64,000 nt of DNA from Micromonospora sp. MW-13 (lineage in GTDB: Bacteria > Actinomycetota > Actinomycetes > Mycobacteriales > Micromonosporaceae). Both the position numbers and the translations under genes were made by a program. Shown one piece after another: positions 28,401-35,055 of the stretch (its first letter is position 1; each line of letters starts with the position of its first letter). Where the stretch lies: positions 558,001-622,000 of the forward strand of contig NZ_QKKX01000009.1 of the NCBI RefSeq assembly GCF_003434305.1, written 5' to 3'. The notes under the pieces are model-generated. The model saw only the letters and a list, made by a program, of their open reading frames with translations. It made no database searches and had not been told where the DNA came from.

Positions 28401-29127
28401 ACTGCCACGGGTTGCCGGCGCTGATCCAGCCGGTCTGCCCGCCGTACAGGTGGGGCACCGCCCGGTTCTGCGGGTACGGCGCCGGACCGTCCAGCGGACC
28501 GACGCCCGCGCCGTCGAGGGACGGGTCGACGGGCAGGAACAGGTCGCCGGCCTGCCCGGTGGGAAGCTGGTTGATGAACTTGATCCGTACCGGCCGGCCC
28601 CGCCGGGCCACGATCACCGGCCCGAGCAGGTACGGCCGGTCGGGCGGGGCGACCGTGTTGTGCCCGGAGCCGTCGGTGCCCAGGTTGAGCTGCCGGTAGC
28701 CGCGCAGCCGGGTGGCGGGCAGGTCGCGGTGCAGGCGCTGGGCGTACTCCTGGAGGCCGATCTCGTAGTAGTCGCAGCCCGGCCAGGTGATGGTGTCCGG
28801 GACGCCCACCGGCAGGTACCCGCCCAGCTCGGTGCGGCCCGCCTCGCCCGGGCCCGGCAGCGCGTCGACGAACTTGCGCAGGCCGGTGCCCGGCACCGTC
28901 CCGCCCCGCCCGTCGGGGACCGGCAGCGGGCTGGTGGCGAAGTTGGGCACCGGCCCGAAGCAGCGCGGGGCCGCCGCCGGGTCGAGGCTGGCCGGGGCGG
29001 GGGTCGCCGCCTCGGCGGCCCGGGCCCCCGGCACGGTCGGCCCGGCCTCCCGGCCGGTGCGGACGGCCCGGTCGGTGCGGTCGGTGCGGTTGGTGCGGTT
29101 GGAGCGCAGTCTGCGGAACAGCACCAT
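25465..29127 (-). CDS. Multicopper-oxidase-like protein with lost copper ligands, fused to fibronectin type III repeats
   Basis: A 1,220-aa protein. Residues 1 to about 920 follow the CotA/bilirubin-oxidase-like cupredoxin layout; the last 300 hold three FN3 domains (ALTWTGNGSHPPARSHLLQRATD..YHYRIRAENEVSCS and two more). The four copper motifs are altered: HLHG is HLYGG (28440s), HDH is LHDNTLG (28250-28273), HPxHxH is HPVHVGGC (26688-26711), and the T1 HCHxxxH is WHSQLGGH (26380-26411), losing the Cys. No signal peptide is evident; the N-terminus has an NRTNRTDRTDR run. ATG 29127 follows GGGGAGAG; the frame is open 26 codons further. Probably structural or binding rather than oxidase. Confidence 0.82.
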   Translation of the reverse strand: MVLFRRLRSNRTNRTDRTDRAVRTGREAGPTVPGARAAEAATPAPASLDPAAAPRCFGPVPNFATSPLPVPDGRGGTVPGTGLRKFVDALPGPGEAGRTELGGYLPVGVPDTITWPGCDYYEIGLQEYAQRLHRDLPATRLRGYRQLNLGTDGSGHNTVAPPDRPYLLGPVIVARRGRPVRIKFINQLPTGQAGDLFLPVDPSLDGAGVGPLDGPAPYPQNRAVPHLYGGQTGWISAGNPWQWVTPAGEITPYPTGVGLTHVPDMPPPGPGATTLYYPNEQSGRLMWLHDNTLGLSRLTVHSGQLALYLLTDPAEERLVADGVLPAEQLPLVIQDRTFVPDDTQLAAQDPTWDRDRWGARGSLWHPHVYQPRQNPYRASGGNPTGRWDYGPWTGPPPGREATARPGPDPEPDGHPVGPAPNPHHDPVAAPDEPPLAPGVPHPSAVPEAYGDTPLVNGVAYPYLTVAPKAYRFRILNACADRGLNLQLYRARSDGPMWGPDGELRDADAGEVPMVDAVRCPGRPAHWPTDGRDGGVPDPAATGPEFVQVGNECGLLPAPVVLPNRPVGYRYDRQDPTVLNVDGHALLLAPGERADVVVDFSAVPPGATVLLYNDCPAPLPRFDPRYDHHTGAPDRTAVGGAPGTRPGYGPNTRTLLQFRVAGEPAEPFDLARLADRLPAAYAASQRPPIVPQPAYDAAFGTRTARETVVTAYATSVSFTPAGAAAPVTLPLAVKAVEQVFEPAYGRVAGRLGVAHPNAGPLGPVTLPLGPVDPATETLVIADPTVPIGAPADGTQLWRITGDAGQTHPVHVGGCDVQLVNRVGRDGTIRLPEANELGWKETIRVNPREDVIVALRPVAPALPFKLGDSVRLLDPTRPAGARIGSTAVSPLDGRPAAVVNQLVNMGWEYRWHSQLGGHRDQGMSRPLVLRVAPKAPTGLTATPVAGSATVLPAIALTWTGNGSHPPARSHLLQRATDAAFTEGVTAITVAAAASRYTDATVTPGVTYHYRIRAENEVSCSAWSNGVPAGVRLAAPSGLVAAVPPAAPPRVALRWANRSFATGVDVQRATNPTFTSGPVTTAIGVGEQHVDAVVAPETTYYYRVRTTYLGAASPWSTVATVTTPPRPTPPTALAGAASAPAPDTATVALTWAAGPPGGPGAGFVVQRALDPAFEREVVAFTVHGRGFTNTGLARGVTYHYRVRSFNVVGSSPFTSPVAVTTPG

Positions 29128-29240
29128 GGCTCTCCCCGGGATCGAGGCGCGGCAGCCGCCACCCCCTCGGGGCGGCCGTCGCGCCTGTTGACGATCGGTG
29201 AGCACTCAACCGCAGCATGCGACGTCGGACCCCGGGTTAG

Positions 29241-29268
29241 GAATTACCCAATCGTCCCTATCTGTCGA
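29241..29268 (-). promoter_or_regulatory. Promoter of the multicopper-oxidase-like gene
   Basis: On the minus strand TCGACA (29263-29268), a 16-nt spacer and TAATTC (29241-29246) in a locally AT-richer stretch point to the gene starting at 29127, giving a leader of about 105 nt. Confidence 0.4.
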
Positions 29269-29354
29269 CGTCCCGGACCGTGGGACGGGTGCGTCGGGGC
29301 AGGTCAGGGCGTCGCCCGGCCCCGGCCGTCGGGGTCAGCGGGGCGCGGGTCGGG

Positions 29355-30203
29355 TCAGCGGGGCGCCGGTGCGGGCGGCGCGTCGCCCGGCGGGGCGGGC
29401 TGGCAGGCCGGGCACCAGTAGGTGACCCGCTCGCCCAACTCCTCCCTGCGGATCGCGGTGCCGCACCGGCGGCAGGGCTGCGCCCGCCGGCCGTACACGT
29501 AGCTGGTCCGCCCCCGGTGCAGCGAGCCGGTGGTGCTCTGGGTCCACCGCCCCCGGTTGGCCGCCAGCAGCTTGCGCGCGAGCGTCACCGTGCCGGCCAG
29601 GTCGGGCACCGCGCCGACCGGGGTCCACGGCGAGATCCCGCGCAGGAACAGCACCTCGCACTTGTACAGGTTGCCCACGCCGGCCAGGTTGCGCTGGTCG
29701 AGCAGCGCCTCCCCGATCGTCGCCGCCGGGTGCGCGGCGAGCCGGCGGACCGCCTCGGCCGGGTCCCAGTCCGCGCCGAGCAGGTCCGGCCCGAGGTGGC
29801 CCACCAGCGCGCCCTCCTCGGCCGTCGGCACCAGCGCCAGCTCGTGCAGGTGGTACCCGACGGCCACGGCCTCCGGGCCGCGCAGCACCGCCCGGATCAG
29901 GTGCGCGGGCCGGGCGGTCCAGCGTTCGCCCGGCGCGTACGCCCGCCAGGCCCCGTCCATCCGCAGGTGCGAGTGCAGCGTCCAGTGGGTGGTCCCGCCG
30001 GCCGGGTCTGCGGGCAGCGGCTCCGGGGCGGCCAGCCGCAGCAGCAGGTGCTTGCCCCGGCTGGCCGACTCGCGCACCGTCCAGCCGGTCAGGTCGGTGG
30101 TGGCCAGCCCCGGCACCCGGAAGTCGGAGCCGGTGAGCCGGGCCCCGCCGAGGGCGCGGTGCAGGACGCGGGCGGTGTTCCAGACGGTGTCGCCTTCGGG
30201 CAC
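29355..30203 (-). CDS. nei: Fpg/Nei-family DNA glycosylase (endonuclease VIII-like)
   Basis: A 282-aa base-excision glycosylase. It begins VPEGDTVWNTARVLHRAL: after initiator removal Pro becomes the Schiff-base nucleophile and Glu the catalytic acid; EGDTV is the Nei rather than Fpg (ELPEV) form. The H2TH region is LLDQRNLAGVGNLYKCEVLFL, and the C-terminal zinc finger is CRRCGTAIRREELGERVTYWCPAC. It removes oxidised pyrimidines. In mycobacteria the corresponding gene is next to lhr; here lhr is 8.7 kb away with other genes between. GTG start at 30203, GGAGG upstream. Confidence 0.9.
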   Translation of the reverse strand: MPEGDTVWNTARVLHRALGGARLTGSDFRVPGLATTDLTGWTVRESASRGKHLLLRLAAPEPLPADPAGGTTHWTLHSHLRMDGAWRAYAPGERWTARPAHLIRAVLRGPEAVAVGYHLHELALVPTAEEGALVGHLGPDLLGADWDPAEAVRRLAAHPAATIGEALLDQRNLAGVGNLYKCEVLFLRGISPWTPVGAVPDLAGTVTLARKLLAANRGRWTQSTTGSLHRGRTSYVYGRRAQPCRRCGTAIRREELGERVTYWCPACQPAPPGDAPPAPAPR

Positions 30204-30311
30204 CCCACCATTCTCCCTCCCCGAGTGGGATTCGCATGTATCGCTATTTGTACTGAGGTTCCCATCTATCCAGCGAAACGTAACGATCGGGGTGTTCTGA
30301 GGAGGAACAAC

Positions 30312-31595
30312 GTGAATCATCCGCGAAGTCGTACCCGTACCCTCGTCCTCGCCCCGCTGCTCGTCGGCGCCCTCGCCGTCGCGCTCTCCCCGGCCGCCAC
30401 CCCGGTCCCGCCCGCCCTCGCCCTGCGGCCGGCCGCCGCCGTACCTGCCACGTCCGCTCCCGCCGCCGACGCGGTCGGGCCGACCGAGCGGTGGGACGCC
30501 GACCTGTCCCGCACCGGCGGCCTCAACGCCCGCTGGGCCGACGGCGGGCTCCGGCTGGCCGACCGGACGCCGCGTGCCGTCACCTCCGCCGCCCTGGACC
30601 GGCACGCGCCGGTCGCCGAGGGCGCGTACCTGAGCCCGGAGCACGCCCTGACCCGACCCGCCACCCGGGTCCGCGCCGAGGTGGCCGCGGACGCCGGCCC
30701 GGACGCCGCGGTGGAGGTCCAGGTGCGCGGCTGGCGCGCCGCCGGCTGGACCGAGTGGCGGACGGCCGTGCCGGCCGCCGTCTTCGACCAGCCGGTCACC
30801 CGGGTCCAGGCCCGGGTGCTGCTCACCGCCCGCGCCGCCGGGGCCACCCTGGCGGTACGCGCCGTCCGGCTCACCGCCGACCGGGCGGCCGTCGCCGCCG
30901 CCACCCCGGGGCGCAGCTACCGGGTCTACGCCACCCGGATCGGGCTGGTCGGCCAGACCACCGCCAACGGGCACGTCGTCACGTCCCGCGACCACTTCGC
31001 GGCGCTGCCGTCCCGGCGCTCACTGTCCCCGCTCGGCACCGGCGACTACACCGTCCGGGTCTGCACCACCAGCGGCAGCCGCTGCGAGTACGCGCCGGTC
31101 TGGGACGTCGGGCCGTGGAACACCCGGGACGACTACTGGAACCCCAGCGCCGTCCGGGAGAACTGGAAGGACCTGCCCCAGGGCCGCCCCGAGGCGCAGG
31201 CCGCGTACCAGGACGGCTACCACGGCGGGCGGGACCAGTTCGGCCGGACCGTGCTGAACCCGGGCGGCGTCGACCTCGCCGACGGCACCTTCTGGGACGG
31301 TTTGCAGCTCACCGGCAACGCCTGGGTGGACGTCGCGTACCTGTGGACCGGCACCGGCCCGCACGGCGTGGTCGGCTCCGGCCCCCTCAACCTCCGCGCC
31401 GGTCCCGGCACCGGGTACGCCGCCCGTGGCCTCGCCGCCACGTACGCCCACGTGCCGATCGAGTGCTACGTCACCGGTCAGACCGTCAGCGGTCCCTACC
31501 GGACCACGAACCGGTGGAACCGTCTCGCCAGCGGGCAGTACGTCAGCCACGCGTACATCTCCGCCGTGTACGGCGGCACCGCGCCGCGCTGCTGA
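30312..31595 (+). CDS. Secreted protein with C-terminal SH3-like domain
   Basis: A 427-aa exported protein. Signal sequence with Arg-rich start and hydrophobic core at residues 1-40 (MNHPRSRTRTLVLAPLLVGALAVALSPA). The middle has a beta-rich domain with GTGDYTVRVCTTSGSRCEYAPVWDVGPWNTRDDYWNPSAVRENWKDLPQGRPEAQAAYQDGYHGGRDQFGR, found in several actinobacterial secreted proteins, and the end is SH3-like (GPLNLRAGPGTGYAARGLAATYAHVPIECYVTGQTV), a cell-wall-binding fold. No catalytic residues recognised. GTG start with GGAGGAAC 7 nt upstream. Divergent from nei. Confidence 0.8.
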   Translation: MNHPRSRTRTLVLAPLLVGALAVALSPAATPVPPALALRPAAAVPATSAPAADAVGPTERWDADLSRTGGLNARWADGGLRLADRTPRAVTSAALDRHAPVAEGAYLSPEHALTRPATRVRAEVAADAGPDAAVEVQVRGWRAAGWTEWRTAVPAAVFDQPVTRVQARVLLTARAAGATLAVRAVRLTADRAAVAAATPGRSYRVYATRIGLVGQTTANGHVVTSRDHFAALPSRRSLSPLGTGDYTVRVCTTSGSRCEYAPVWDVGPWNTRDDYWNPSAVRENWKDLPQGRPEAQAAYQDGYHGGRDQFGRTVLNPGGVDLADGTFWDGLQLTGNAWVDVAYLWTGTGPHGVVGSGPLNLRAGPGTGYAARGLAATYAHVPIECYVTGQTVSGPYRTTNRWNRLASGQYVSHAYISAVYGGTAPRC

Positions 31596-31631
31596 CCGCC
31601 GTCCGGCGTGCCCCGATCCGGTGCGCCCCGG

Positions 31632-31907
31632 TCAGGGGCGTTCCTCGGGGCGCGCCGGGCGCACGATGTCCTGGTAGCGGGGGTGGCTGGCACCGTAGAT
31701 GGCGAAGTTGAGCCGCGCGAGGGACAGGCTCAGGTCGCCGTTCGGGCCGCCCCGCACCACGTCCGCGTCGGCGTCACCCTGGCCGTCGTCGGTCCAGAAG
31801 CAGACCGGGCACGTGCCGCCACCGGTCCTGGACGCGCAGCAGGGGCATGCCGACGGAACCCATTGATCACCCACCGGAAGAGCATTCCACAACCGGCCAC
31901 CGGGCAT
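31632..31907 (-). CDS. CPCC-family cysteine-rich small protein
   Basis: A 91-aa protein with CPCCASRTGGGTCPVCFWTDDGQGDADADVVRGGPNGDLSLSLARLNFAIYGAS, the CPCC-family pattern with a CPCC-x8-CPxC zinc-ribbon-like cluster. Function unknown. Its ATG overlaps the stop of the SAM hydrolase gene by one base (TGATG), so the pair is translationally coupled, which suggests related roles. Confidence 0.82.
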   Translation of the reverse strand: MPGGRLWNALPVGDQWVPSACPCCASRTGGGTCPVCFWTDDGQGDADADVVRGGPNGDLSLSLARLNFAIYGASHPRYQDIVRPARPEERP

Positions 31908-32851
31908 CAGTCCGGCAGTGGTCCGATTTCGGCACCCGCCGGACGGCCGGGCGGCTCCTCGGCCGTCGCGGTGACGGACACCAAGTCACCCGGGCCGACC
32001 GCGAGCACGTCGGCGGCCCGGCCGCCGTTCACCGCCACCGCGACCCGGCCCGCGGAGTCCACGTGCACCACCAGCTCGCCCGGCGGGGCGTCGCCGAAGG
32101 TGCGCCCGTGCGTCGCCGGGCGGCCGGCCACCCGCAGCCGGGCCGGCAGCGCGGCCAGCAGCCCGCCCGGCGCGGCGAGCTGCACGTTGCCGAAGTGGTC
32201 CACGGTCAACACCTCGGCGGTGAGGCCGCCGTCGCCCGATCGGACCACCGGCTCGGGGAGCCGGACCAGGCCGGCGGGGTCGACCGCCGGGCCGGCGCCG
32301 GCCAGCGGGGCGCCCAGCGCCAGCCGGGCCGCGACCGGGGCGAAGACGTCCCGGCCGTGGAAGGTGCGGGACACCTCGGGGGCCAGCCAGTGCGGGTTGG
32401 TCAGCTCGACGGCGGACGTGACGCCGCCCAGCGTGGTGGCGGCGTCCAGCAGCAGCCCGTTGTCCGGCCCGACCAGCAGCCCGCCCGGGGTGGCCAGGGC
32501 GATCCCGCGCCGGGCGGTGCCCACCCCCGGATCGACCACCGCGACGTGCACCCCGACCGGCAGGTACGGCACCGTCTGGGCGAGCACGGCGGCGCCCCGG
32601 CGCACGTCGGCCGGCGGGACCAGGTGGGTCACGTCGATCACCCGGGCGGCCGGGGCGAGCCGCCCGATCACCCCGTGGCAGGCGGCCACGAACCCGTCGG
32701 CGAGGCCGTAGTCGGTGGTCAGCGAGATCCACGCCGGGGCATCGCCGACGCCGTCTCGCGGCCCGCCGGTCACCTCCGCCCCCGGCTCCCGCTCGTGCGG
32801 CACGTCCGTCGCCGCCCGGTCCGTCGGCTCCGCCCGTCGTACGCTCACCAC
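31907..32851 (-). CDS. S-adenosyl-L-methionine hydrolase (adenosine-forming), DUF62 family
   Basis: A 314-aa member of the SAM hydroxide adenosyltransferase/fluorinase superfamily, which splits SAM to adenosine and methionine. Motifs: ISLTTDYGLADGFVAACHGVIGRLAP, VIDVTHLVPPADVRRGAAVLAQ, VVDPGVGTARRGIALATPGGLLVGPDNGLL and FHGRDVFAPVAARLA; the water-activating Asp-Arg-His residues fall in these segments. It lacks anything suggesting halide use. The N-terminal 40 residues are unconserved, so the start (GTG 32851 or 32848, GGAGGGG upstream) is uncertain. Confidence 0.87.
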   Translation of the reverse strand: MVSVRRAEPTDRAATDVPHEREPGAEVTGGPRDGVGDAPAWISLTTDYGLADGFVAACHGVIGRLAPAARVIDVTHLVPPADVRRGAAVLAQTVPYLPVGVHVAVVDPGVGTARRGIALATPGGLLVGPDNGLLLDAATTLGGVTSAVELTNPHWLAPEVSRTFHGRDVFAPVAARLALGAPLAGAGPAVDPAGLVRLPEPVVRSGDGGLTAEVLTVDHFGNVQLAAPGGLLAALPARLRVAGRPATHGRTFGDAPPGELVVHVDSAGRVAVAVNGGRAADVLAVGPGDLVSVTATAEEPPGRPAGAEIGPLPD

Positions 32852-32914
32852 GCCGTACCCCTCCCGCCCGCCGCGAGGGCGGCGGGCTGCCGGCTCGACG
32901 CTAACCTCTCGGGC

Positions 32915-33082
32915 ATGACCCGCGTGCTGCTGGTGCCCGGCCGCAACGAGCCGCTACCTGGCCGCTGGCAGGAGTGGCTGCGCGGCCGGGACCCGGAGCG
33001 CCCGCGCCCGCCTGATCGCCCCCTGGTCGGACGGTCGGACGACGCCGCGAGCGGGACGGTGACTCAGCACCGCACCGCGTAA
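32915..33082 (+). pseudogene. N-terminal remnant of an alpha/beta hydrolase-like gene
   Basis: 55 codons beginning MTRVLLVPGRNEPLPGRWQEWLRGRDPERPRPP. The first 25 residues look like the start of an RBBP9/YdeN-type serine hydrolase (beta-strand, then VPGRxxPxPGxWQxxW), but no nucleophile elbow or later part follows and the frame stops inside the convergent secreted-protein gene. TAACCT (32902-32907) ends 7 nt before the ATG, so a promoter survives. Probably a gene truncated when the neighbouring island arrived; a real micro-ORF is possible. Confidence 0.45.
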
Positions 33083-33624
33083 CTGGATCCGTAGGCCCAC
33101 CGCAGGGTGGCGTACGAGAACCACTCCTGGTGCCAGTACCGGAACGTGAGGATCGCGAGGTACGGCCGCTGCCAGGAGGTGCGTTGCCCGACGAACCGTT
33201 CGGCCTCCGACTCCGCCGGGTAGCGGTCGGCGGTGCTGGTGCAGGCCGCGGTGCCGAACCCGTCGGTCGTCGGGATCTCGGTGCTGGAGAGCAGCGAGTC
33301 GCCGGAGCAGCTGGCCACGTAGCTGTTCCGGTAGTACCACGTCGACCCGCTCAGCTCCTGCACCATCCAGTACCGGTAGGTGTAACTGCCGTTGGACCGG
33401 CTACCGACGTGCGACCAGGTCAGGGCAAGTGGGCGACTGATGTCCGGAGGCTGGCTGAAACCGCTGGCGTAGCAGAGAGGGTCGGCGGCCTGCGGGGTGG
33501 GCCGAGCCGATGCTGGGGTCGTCAGCGCCGTGGGGGCGGCCAGGCCCAGCATCAGGCTGAGTACCAGGAGCAGGGTCGAGGGACGACGGCGGCGGAACGT
33601 GGGCGGGGCGTGGTTGGGGGACAC
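33064..33624 (-). CDS. Small secreted protein of unknown function
   Basis: A 186-aa exported protein. Signal peptide RRRRPSTLLLVLSLMLGLAAPTALTTPASA (residues 11-40), then a Tyr/Trp/Ser-rich mature domain with four cysteines (LCYASGF, ASCSGD, AACTST, AVRC at the end), suggesting disulphides. No known family recognised. GTG start with GGAGGTGACC immediately upstream. Its 3' end overlaps the truncated hydrolase remnant. Confidence 0.7.
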   Translation of the reverse strand: MSPNHAPPTFRRRRPSTLLLVLSLMLGLAAPTALTTPASARPTPQAADPLCYASGFSQPPDISRPLALTWSHVGSRSNGSYTYRYWMVQELSGSTWYYRNSYVASCSGDSLLSSTEIPTTDGFGTAACTSTADRYPAESEAERFVGQRTSWQRPYLAILTFRYWHQEWFSYATLRWAYGSSYAVRC

Positions 33625-33760
33625 GGGTCACCTCCGTGGCGGAACGGCAGGCGCGGGCGACGGTGCCGGGAACAACGACAAGCATAGGGATTTCTCTATT
33701 CGCCTGGCGGTTCTGGCAGCGATGCGACAGCGGCCGGCCCTCCGGGGTGGCCGGAGAGAC

Positions 33761-34063
33761 CTACGAGGCCAACCGCTCACGTGCGTTGTGACCAGAGCCG
33801 GTCGGTTCGACACCACGTGCGGGCTGGTTGATCTCGGCCCACACCGCATCGAGGGAGAGGCCGAGGACATCGGCGATCGCAGCGATGGTCGGGAAGGCGG
33901 GGGTCGCTACGCGGCCCGACTCGATCTTCCGGAGGGTCTCCGGTGAGACACGTGCATCGAGCGCGGTCACGAGCATCGAGCGCTCTCCCCTGGCGCGACG
34001 CAACAGGGCGCCGAGGCGCTGTCCGCGCTCGACCTCTGCGGGTGTGAGCGGCAACCTGACCAT
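33761..34063 (-). CDS. XRE-family helix-turn-helix regulator (divergent partner of methionine aminopeptidase)
   Basis: A 100-aa DNA-binding protein: RGQRLGALLRRARGERSMLVTALDARVSPETLRKIESGRVATPAFPTIAAIADVLGLSLDAVWAEI is a complete XRE domain with almost nothing else, so it is probably a simple repressor. TAGAAT (34071-34076 on this strand) ends 7 nt before the ATG, suggesting a leaderless mRNA. It is divergent from the aminopeptidase gene; two CCGGGATAGT repeats lie in the shared promoter. Confidence 0.85.
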   Translation of the reverse strand: MVRLPLTPAEVERGQRLGALLRRARGERSMLVTALDARVSPETLRKIESGRVATPAFPTIAAIADVLGLSLDAVWAEINQPARGVEPTGSGHNARERLAS

Positions 34064-34070
34064 GGCTCCG

Positions 34071-34103
34071 ATTCTAGTACCGGGATAGTATGGCCGGGAT
34101 AGT
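34071..34103. promoter_or_regulatory. Shared XRE/methionine-aminopeptidase promoter with tandem operator repeats
   Basis: Two exact copies of CCGGGATAGT (34080-34089 and 34094-34103), 14 bp start to start, lie between the divergent genes. The XRE -10 TAGAAT is at 34071-34076. The repeats overlap TAGTAT/TAGTTA sequences that could be the -10 for the rightward gene, so XRE binding would block both promoters. Confidence 0.5.
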
Positions 34104-34128
34104 TATTGGTCCGCGTGGAAGGCGTCGC

Positions 34129-34911
34129 ATGATCGAGATCCTGAACCCCACCGAACTGCCCCGAGCCAGGGAGGCGGGTGCCCTGGTCGCTGACATTTTG
34201 CAGACGCTGAAGAGCCGCAGCGCAGTAGGCACCAACCTCCAGGACATCGACCGGTGGGCCGAGACCATGATCGTCGAGGCTGGTGCGGTGTCCTGTTACG
34301 TCGACTACGAGCCATCCTTCGGACGCGGGCCGTTCGGCCACTACATCTGCACGTCCGTCAACGACGCCGTGCTCCACGGACTGCCGTACGACTACACGCT
34401 TGCCGACGGCGATCTGCTGTCACTCGACCTCGCCGTCTCCAAGGGTGGGGTCGTTGCGGACTCTGCCATCAGCTTCATCGTGGGCGACTCAAAGCCCCCG
34501 GAGAGCGTCGCGATGATCAGCGCGACCGAACGCGCGCTGTACGCGGGGATAGCCGCTGCCGGCCCTGGGGCTCGCGTCGGCGACATCTCCCATGCCATCG
34601 GCTCAACCCTGTCCGAAGCGGGGTATCCGATCAGCACCGAGTTCGGAGGTCATGGCGTCGGGTCAACGATGCACCAGGACCCGCACGTGTCGAACACCGG
34701 ACGGCCCGGTCGTGGATACAGACTGCGCCCGGGGCTGCTGCTGGCACTGGAACCGTGGGTCATGGCGGACACCGCTGAACTCATCACTGATGCCGACGGG
34801 TGGACGCTCCGAAGTGCGACCGGCTGCCGGACGGCACACAGTGAGCACACGATCGCCATCACCAGCGACGGAGCCGAAATCCTCACCTTGCCGAAGCAGG
34901 CGCACTCGTGA
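34129..34911 (+). CDS. map: Type I methionine aminopeptidase (M24A), accessory copy
   Basis: A 260-aa methionyl aminopeptidase. All five metal ligands are recognisable: Asp in LLSLDLAV, Asp in VVADSAISF, His in FGGHGVGSTMHQ, Glu in LALEPWVM, Glu in AHSEHTIAI; CTSVNDAVLHGLP is the typical upstream motif. No N-terminal zinc-finger extension. ATG 34129 has GGAAGG 8 nt before it; the ATG at 34090 inside the operator is less likely. Housekeeping map normally sits with ribosomal genes, so this is probably a second copy controlled by the divergent XRE protein. Confidence 0.88.
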   Translation: MIEILNPTELPRAREAGALVADILQTLKSRSAVGTNLQDIDRWAETMIVEAGAVSCYVDYEPSFGRGPFGHYICTSVNDAVLHGLPYDYTLADGDLLSLDLAVSKGGVVADSAISFIVGDSKPPESVAMISATERALYAGIAAAGPGARVGDISHAIGSTLSEAGYPISTEFGGHGVGSTMHQDPHVSNTGRPGRGYRLRPGLLLALEPWVMADTAELITDADGWTLRSATGCRTAHSEHTIAITSDGAEILTLPKQAHS

Positions 34912-34933
34912 GGACCCCGTTTCAACGGCTGCA

Positions 34934-34965
34934 CCCGTCAGGTCACCCTCGATCTGCTTGACGGG
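34934..34965. terminator. Hairpin between convergent map and XRE genes
   Basis: CCCGTCA (34934-34940) and TGACGGG (34959-34965) form a 7-bp stem with an 18-nt loop in the gap between two convergent genes. Confidence 0.45.
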
Positions 34966-35055
34966 CCCGAGAACCTCACCCATCCTGCACCGCAACGCTC
35001 CGTGGCTTTCCCTCGCGATATGCGGCGGGTGGCTCTGGGTCGATGTCGTGGTTCG

